In this document: positions 58,262 through 64,000 of the stretch, piece after piece | Layout: each line of letters opens with the position of its first letter | Numbering within the stretch: position 1 is the stretch's first letter | NCBI GenBank assembly: GCA_018105865.1 | Contig: CM030862.1 | Location: 5,791,144-5,855,143, forward strand | DNA length: 64,000 nucleotides | Source of the DNA: Metaphire vulgaris | Lineage: Eukaryota > Annelida > Clitellata > Crassiclitellata > Megascolecidae | Direction: 5' to 3' | The notes under the pieces: generated by a model | The model's input: the letters and a program-made list of their open reading frames with translations, nothing else | What the model was told of the DNA's origin: nothing | The model's database searches: none | Program-made: the position numbers and the translations under genes

Positions 58262-58640
58262 TCACCGCAGATACACAGGTGACAGATCTGAGTCGTCCAG
58301 TCCCCACTTTCGGCGACAGTATTTGCAGTGACCCTGCGCTGTCCGGAAACGGTTCAATAGGCACCAAAGATGACGTGGCAGAGTGTCGAATCCTGGTTGT
58401 CGGATAGCGGGATTTTCTACCAGATGGTAGTTGATCGCCTGGGCCGACTTCCAGTCAAGTCTCCACTGACCATCGACGTCTGTGGGTTCTTTGTTCAACC
58501 ACAGGGGGTGACGTGATTTGGTTCGCTGTTGAGGCGGATTGGTTAAGTCCTCATGAAGTGACCAGTCTTCATTTTCTGCCACCTTCTGCAGAAACTTGTC
58601 TACAGCGGCTGTGCGACGCAGATTTGGGGGGGGGGGGGGC
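58262..58640 (-). mobile_element. LINE C-terminal zinc-knuckle-like region
   Basis: The minus frame reads LDWKSAQAINYHLVENPAIR, QPGFDTLPRHLWCLLNRFRT, AQGHCKYCRRKWGLDD. The P-GFDLPR-W-LLNRFRTGQG-C-x2-C-x-K-WGL motif is the C-terminal region of a LINE class different from the CR1 copies. The last codons at 58262 have lost the usual CHCG continuation. Confidence 0.8.
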
Positions 58641-58689
58641 AGATGTTAGAGAGGACAGGCAGCCACGACAGTTCTAAACTCAATAAAAA

Positions 58690-58860
58690 CGGGTTTAACA
58701 GAAGGAACCAGGAGGCAAGGCAGACCCAGAGCCAGCTGGATAACATCATGAAATGGACTAACATGTCAGGCACTCCACTAACGGCGACAGCCAAAATAAG
58801 AGAACAGTGGAGAATTATTGTTCAACGTTGCAGCCAACCGTGGACGGCATCATAACATCA
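58690..58860 (+). mobile_element. LINE C-terminal end
   Basis: The plus frame reads RQTQSQLDNIMKWTNMSGTP and IREQWRIIVQRCSQPW. It is the GRP-x-x-W-DNI-W...R-QWR-IV-R module at the end of non-CR1 LINE ORFs, followed by a CATGACATGACATG tail. Confidence 0.75.
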
Positions 58861-59224
58861 TGACATGACATGTAACTTACTACACCTTCCGACTTGTTAC
58901 TTCTTGCCAAAAAGTTGGGGTGGCTTTCAAGCTTCAGAGCCTAGCCTCTCAAAAAGTGGAGGTGGCCTAATAGAAGTTTATGCCTATGCTGTACGGCTAA
59001 CAACCGTCTTTTCTTGTAGAAAGTCGTAATGTCCAGTTAATACTCACTCGTCAACCAAATGTCAGCTTCCACCAGCAAATAAATATCCTAAAATCTGTCA
59101 AAATGAAAACTATACCCGAATTTCTACTATATAAATTTCGCTAAATCATTTGAAAAATCTGTTTGAAAGCGCAGAGACGACGACGACCCGGGTCGACGCT
59201 TTCAATCAACCGTCGCTAAGTCCC
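58861..59224. other. Unassigned sequence
   Basis: It contains an imperfect inverted pair (AAAAAGTTGGGGTGGC and AAAAAGTGGAGGTGGCC as direct repeats, 50 bp apart) and a GGGTCGACGC block. No gene. Confidence 0.4.
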
Positions 59225-60262
59225 ACCATGCCACCGCCACCTCCATAAAGCCATAAATAAATATTCATTCATATTCATTCTAACGAATATTGGGCTCAAA
59301 ATGAATATTAACGACTACGACTTACTCAAAACATTCGTTATTTCTAAAGATTTGCAGCGCCACCTATAGGAGACTACGAACATAGGATTCCTTGTTGCTC
59401 TTCCCACGCAAAGCAATTTGTTCCCACGTTTGTCGCTTGGCCACAGGCAGATGACTAGCGTGGACCACCCATAGTCAGAAGCTGCCCCAGTTCCCCCCAC
59501 CCGCTGCTGCTAGCTGGCATGTATGCATCTCCATTATCTACTATACTGGACCCATACTGAATCTAACGACTTGCCCAGACTAACGAATTAGCTGAAGTAT
59601 TCATTAACGGATCAGACTAACGATTTGCTGAAGTTTGAATACTAGTCAACTGCTACTGCATCCAATATGCTGTAGCTGTCGAATATCTTTGTGTCGTTCA
59701 CTATAGGGTCTATACTGTTACGTAGTGTTATTGCATGTTTTAATAATTAATAATAATTATTAAAACATATAGATTACGTGCTGAAACTGTACTATTTTGC
59801 GTGTAAATAGTGTGTAGAATCGTCAAGTTTATATAGTCAGCGTCAGTGACGGTTCTACGTGACGTGGGGGATGTGTGGGGTGAGTGGGGATGCATCCCCG
59901 CCGGACTTTTTTGCTTGTGAAACCGCAAAAGTCAAGTAAAATTACGGGGAAAACTGCGGATGACCTTCTTTGCTCGTTTACCTATCTTTTTCGCGATATT
60001 CTAGTAAAATTAGAAAAAAATATTAATTAGGGAGAAAATTGCCTTTTTGTAAGCCTTATTCGGCAAAGTTTATTGATTTTTTCCTTCTTTTTTCATTCCC
60101 ACCAGCTTCCTATAGATTCATTTCATCCCCCACCCCACTGGAACCGGCTAATAAATATTTTCTAATGAAAATTGTCTAACGAATATTTTCTAACGAATAT
60201 TTTAAATAACTATATTCAGAGTAACGAATATTCATTTCTAACGATATTTACCATCTCTATAA
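59225..60262. repeat. A+T-rich region with many CTAACGAATATT motifs
   Basis: CTAACGAAT or close variants occur at about 59279, 59578, 60177, 60190 and 60228, with TAACGA(C/T) variants between. The right side ends TAACGATATTTACCATCTCTA, which reads TAGAGATGGTAAATATCG inverted, a plausible hAT-like terminus. No matching left end was found, so this may be one decayed element. Confidence 0.5.
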
Positions 60263-60326
60263 GCTAGCAACGGATTCGATATTCAGATATTCGGACATTC
60301 TCTCCATAGAGCGATATATAAGATAT

Positions 60327-60409
60327 ACATAATATAATATAATATAATATAATATAATATAATATAATATAATATAATATAATATAATATAATATAATAT
60401 AATATAATA
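60327..60409. repeat. (AATAT)n pentanucleotide repeat
   Basis: About 16 pentamers of TAATA/AATAT. It adjoins the LINE D fragment at the point where the other LINE D copy has ATAAGATAATAACAC, so it may have expanded from LINE coding sequence. Confidence 0.95.
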
Positions 60410-60903
60410 ACACTTACATATAGCTCACTTCAGTCATTAAAACCTGTCTACCTTAGATCACTATTAATCATTCAGCCTCTTCGACCCACACGTTCATCAT
60501 CTTACCTCACTATGTCACGCCCACTGAATCAGTCATCCCTGAAAATTTGCAACCGTGCCTTCTCATACGCCTCACCTGAACTTTGGAACTCGATCCCAGC
60601 TTCCCTCCGCAGACTTGGACACTTTCAAACAATAAAATCTGATTCCTCGTTTCCTATAATTCCTGCATTATCTCCTCAAGTCTTCAGGTCTAAGCTTAAA
60701 TCCTTCCTTTTTCTAAAATCATATCCTTCATAGCTGTAACAACCTAGCCTAACTGCCCTTTGGATGTTGACTATTGCCTGGCTGATAATATACCTTCCCC
60801 ATAGCTATTTTAAGAAAGGCTGAGCACCTAAGAATAAGCAGCTACTGTTGTGTTGCTTGCCAAGGCGCTATAGAAATCCACGAGATTTTACTTACTTTAC
60901 TTA
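60410..60903 (+). mobile_element. LINE D, 3' end (copy 1)
   Basis: The plus frame reads LKPVYLRSLL, RPTRSSSYLTMSRPLNQSSL, KICNRAFSYASPELWNSIPA, SLRRLGHFQTIKSD and the terminal FRSKLKSFLFLKSYPS (stop 60731-60733). The 3' UTR ends CAAGGCGCTATAGAAATCCA, CGAGATTTTACTTACTTTAC. It is very similar to copy 2 (62326-63450). Confidence 0.93.
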
Positions 60904-60964
60904 GAGATACAAAGTTTTACAAACACATTCTACATTCAGATATTCGCACATTCGCTCCATAGCG

Positions 60965-61115
60965 ATTATCTTCATTTTCTGCCTTCATAGCTTCATAGTT
61001 AGATACGAAACATTTCCACTTTGTTTTATCTTGCGTCGATCTGCTTCCTTCAGCAATTGTCATGTTCTTTGTTTCCAAATCTTCTTTTATGTTATCGTTA
61101 ATCGTCGGGGGTCTA
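60965..61115 (-). mobile_element. LINE 3' end relative of the 20070 copy
   Basis: The minus strand encodes DLETKNMTIAEGSRSTQDKT, KWKCFVSNYEAMKAENED, matching DLEAKNMSIVEGCKLVQDRA at 20290-20340. Confidence 0.8.
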
Positions 61116-61419
61116 CAAAATCACGACCGCGGTCATGGGCCTGAAAAATTTTAGCATGACCACACAACGTAATATTGGCTCATTCTGTCTTGTTTGAATT
61201 TTTTGTTCTGCCTTGTTTATTTGGACGACGTAATAATTTTTTAACAGACCCGGAATCAGACCCGAAAACAGACCCGAAATGTCTACCGGTTACGGGAAGT
61301 TTTCGGCCGTCTCCGGGCCGAAAATTGAAAATAAAACCGAGCAAATGCCGGCTGATGCAAAAAGAGGTCGCCTTTCTTGGACATCGCGTCTCGGCGAACG
61401 GCATTTCGCGCGGACCCGG

Positions 61420-62010
61420 TGTAGCATATTATAATGACTTCCATATAATAATAACTCCCCCATCATTATTATATATATAATAAAGACTCCCCTCTCATTA
61501 TTATATATATAATAATAACTCTATATTATAATAACTCCCCAGAAGAAGTAGGCCTAAACATTGAACAAAATAACCCCAATTTATAAAAATGTCTACAAAA
61601 TGGTTATATAAAATTATAGACCCATTTCCAATCTCCCAGTTTTCCTAATATTCCTGAAAGGGCAATGCTTACCAGAATGTTAAACTACTTAGATGCATTT
61701 AATATGCTATCCACTAATCAATATGGTTTCAGCCCTATTTCTCCACTTAAATGCCAATAATGAATTTAATTGATACCAAAACAACAATTTTTTAATCCCA
61801 CAAGCACATTATTGGAACAATCCTCGATATAAAAAAAGCTTTTGGTGCTCTAGGCCATGTTATCTCAACTGGCTTCTGAAAAACTAAGGGAGTTATGATA
61901 TAGAGAGAGTTATTATTATATATATAATAATGATGGGGGGAGTCATTATTATATATATATAATAATGAGGGGGAGTTATTATTATATGGGAGTCATTATA
62001 ATATACTATA
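61420..62010 (+). mobile_element. 591 bp A+T-rich TIR element at CCGG, carrying an RT relic
   Basis: CCGG flanks both ends (61416-61419 and 62011-62014), and the gypsy frame D-P-E-K-V is restored if the element and one CCGG are removed. The ends are TRTAGYATATTATAATGACT and its inverse. Each terminal ~110-130 bp is made of alternating CATTATTATATATATAATAATG palindromes and ACTCCCCC spacers. The core encodes on the plus strand a LINE-like block (YRPISNLPVF-type, ERAMLTRMLNYLDAFNML, STNQYGFSP). No transposase. Confidence 0.85.
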
Positions 62011-62325
62011 CCGGAAAAAGTGTCCAAAGTTAAAAATCGGTTGTTAGATAATTTTGAGACGCGTTTCATACTACCGAAACTACATCCGCGGGTTTAGTGA
62101 GGTTGCGTTACCTCTGAGGTCGTTGACGCGGAAAAATCGTCCGTTCTAATGGAACCCGGAATGTCAGACCGCTTTTGAAGAATTGAAATTAGCGTTAATT
62201 TCGGTTTCGATTTTGGGTTTGCCGAGGGATGAGGGACAATACGTCCTCGACACCAACGCGAGTTTGGGCGCTCTAGGAACTGTATTGTCACAGGTCCCAG
62301 ATGGCGTGGAGCGCGTCGTGGCGTA

Positions 62326-63450
62326 AAGTAAAGTAAAGTAAAGTAAAATCTCGTGGATTTCTATAGCGCCTTGGAAAGCAGCACAACAGTAGCTGCTTAT
62401 TCTTAGGCGCTCAGCCTCTCTTAAAATAGCCATAGGAAAGGTGTGGGATCAGCCAGGCAATAGTCAATATCCGAGGGGCAGTGAGGCTAGGTTGTTACAG
62501 CTATGGCGGAAATGATTTAAGAAACAGGAAGGATTTAAGCTTAGACCTGAAGACTTGAGGAGATAGTGCAGGAATTATAGGAAACGGGCACTCAGATTTT
62601 ATTGTTTGAAAGTGTCCAAGTCTGCGAAGGGAAGCTGGGATCGAGTTCCAGAGTTCAGGTGCAGCGGATGAGAAGGCACGGTTGCAAATTTTCAGGGATG
62701 ATTGATTAAGCGGGCGTGACAGAGTGAGATGAGATGACGAACGTGTGGGTCGAGGAGGCTGAGGGGTTAATAGTGACCTAAGGTAGACAGATTTTGATGA
62801 CTGAAGTGAGCTATGTGTAAGTGTTATTATCTTATATTGGATACGTTCAGTTATTTTAAGCCAATGTAATGATTTTAGTATGGGTGAAATATGGGAGAAT
62901 TTAGGTGACTTAGTAACAGCACGAGCAAGTGCATTTTGTATTGATTGCAATTTGTTGATAGAGGTTTTGGGAAGGTTATAGTAGAGGGAGTTACAATAAT
63001 CTAATTTGGAGTGGACTATTGAGGTGGCAATTGTGGAGGCAGTTTTAGTATCTAGGCAAGGACGTAGGCGGCGAAGGTCACGAATATGAACATAGCAGGC
63101 TTTTGATAATTGGGAAATTTGTGATTCGAAGTTTAGAAAAGAATCAAATTTGAATCCTAGATTTCTAGCATTTGGAACAGCGATTATTGTGGTGTCAGAA
63201 GCCAAAACTAGTTTAGGGTTGTCAATTTTTTTTGAGTTGTTGGGGTAGTCCAATTAAAAGAAACTCTGTCTTAGAAGGGTTAAGAGCGAGGAGATTAGAT
63301 GACATCCAAGCAGAGATTGATGAAAATGCAGATTCAAGCTCAATAATAGAAGCATTGAATGAAAGAGGTGAGAAGGAAAGGAATAGCTGAGTGTCATCGG
63401 CATAGAGTTGGTGATTTAAATTAAGGGAATTAATTAAAGATGAGAGTGGT
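62326..63450 (-). mobile_element. LINE D, 5'-truncated copy 2, inserted in the gypsy relic
   Basis: The flanks GTGGCGTA (62318-62325) and GTGGTGTA (63451-63458) form a 7-of-8 TSD. On the minus strand: NLNHQLYADDTQLFLSF (catalytic, about 63415), LALNPSKTEFLLIG, then from 63253 an open frame with NLGFKFDSFL, KLDYCNSLYYNLPKTS, LKSLHWLKITERIQYKIITL, APELWNSIPASLRRLG and the end LKSFLFLKSFPP (stop 62503-62501). The 3' UTR ends in AAAGT repeats at 62323-62346. A frame break lies near 63250. Confidence 0.92.
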
Positions 63451-63695
63451 GTGGTGTAATGGCTGAACGGTGGACGTACCCTGAATAATCACGAAATGTG
63501 ATATTCGGTCACGCGGAAAGAACTGATGGCAGTCGTACAAGAGTGTATAAACCATACCTTTTAGGCTGACTTTTTTCGAATCGACCATGCCACCCTCTCG
63601 TGGCTCCTGTCAATGAAAGGGCCGCTTGAGGGACAAAACGCGAGATGGCTTGAGTACTTGGGTCAATTTTCTTTCGATATCGAACATCGTGCCGG

Positions 63696-64000
63696 TATAG
63701 TATATTATAATGACTCCCATATAATAATAATTCCCCCTCATTATTATATATATAATAATGACTCCCCCCATCATTATTATATATATAATAATAACTCTCT
63801 CTATATTATAATAACTCCTTTAATTTTTCAGAAGCCAGCTGAAATACCATGGTCTAGAACACCAAAAGCTTTTTTATATCGATGATTGTTCCTATAGTGT
63901 GCTTGTGGGATTCAAAATTTGTTGTTTTGGTAACAATTAAATTCATTATTGGCATTTAAGTGGAGAAATATGACTGAAACCATATTGATCAGTGGATAGC
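63696..64000 (-). mobile_element. Second CCGG-site TIR element (inverted copy, cut by window end)
   Basis: It follows CCGG at 63692-63695 and starts TATAGTATATTATAATGACT, CCCATATAATAATAATTCC, with the same alternating palindromes to about 63815. The inner part (63816-64000) is the reverse complement of the core of 61420-62010: AAGCCAGCTGA, AAAAGCTTTTTTATATCGA and CATATTGATCAGTGGATAGC match that core inverted. The element continues beyond the window. Confidence 0.88.

Larger units (their letters stand above)
61180..63695 (+). mobile_element. Ty3/gypsy pol relic, RT end to RNase H, broken by three insertions
   Basis: The plus strand carries in order the catalytic CLVYLDDVIIF (61208-61240), KIKPSKCRLMQKEVAFLGHR (61330-61395), KVSKVKNRLL (62020-62048), the thumb/connection with RKNRPF and PECQTAFEELKLALI (62130-62195), and QYVLDTNASLGALGTVLSQ of RNase H (62237-62292). 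After LINE D comes YSVTRKELMAVVQECINHTF, then FRIDHATLSWLLSMKG and ARWLEYLGQFSFDIEHRAG (63505-63695). A CCGG-site element (61420-62010), LINE D (62326-63450) and a second CCGG-site element (from 63696) interrupt it. Frameshifts add to the damage. LTRs and integrase are not in the window. Confidence 0.9.

Overview
The window is nuclear DNA from a multicellular animal. The evidence is a spliced gene with GT-AG introns and the density of animal-type transposons: CR1/L2-like and other LINEs, hAT, piggyBac-like and Tc1/mariner-Tigger-like elements, and Ty3/gypsy. I see no prokaryotic operons, rRNA, tRNA or CRISPR. The species cannot be fixed from sequence alone; the repeat mix suits an invertebrate or early-branching chordate.

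One host gene is recognisable. It is an SLC35E2-like nucleotide-sugar/triose-phosphate-translocator family transporter on the minus strand. Its six coding exons run from the ATG at 49921 to the stop at 14772 (49921-49705, 34738-34585, 27502-27254, 26454-26401, 19677-19483, 15102-14772). All junctions have GT-AG borders, all phases agree, and the exons join to 1200 nt (399 aa). The introns total about 34 kb and are mostly nested transposons. A second, truncated copy of exon 5 (18967-18809) lies in intron 5 and runs in frame into a LINE.

Layout: 1-2.4 kb holds a LINE end and a TIR element with an array of hairpin-forming motifs. 2.7-7.8 kb holds retroposons, LINE fragments and a hAT element. 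7.8-14.7 kb (downstream of the gene) is mostly unrecognised sequence with short hAT elements. 15-34 kb (introns 2-5) holds LINEs split by hAT elements, a piggyBac-like element, and a Tigger-like element split by a 2.3 kb CACTG-ended transposon carrying a decayed conserved gene. 35-49 kb (intron 1) holds a gypsy fragment, a nearly intact LINE inserted in another LINE, a piggyBac-like element with an internal 370 bp duplication, and a hAT element with clear TIRs and TSD. 50-60 kb (upstream of the gene) holds nested hAT, piggyBac-like, LINE and mariner-like elements, including a hAT-like element whose ends are arrays of a 15 bp motif. 60-64 kb holds a Ty3/gypsy pol region broken by a LINE and by two copies of an unusual A+T-rich TIR element, each inserted at CCGG.

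Several insertions are exact. Target-site duplications can be read directly, and three insertions have an empty paralogous or reconstructable site in the window. Apart from the transporter gene, every long open frame I examined is retroelement or transposase sequence or a chance frame.
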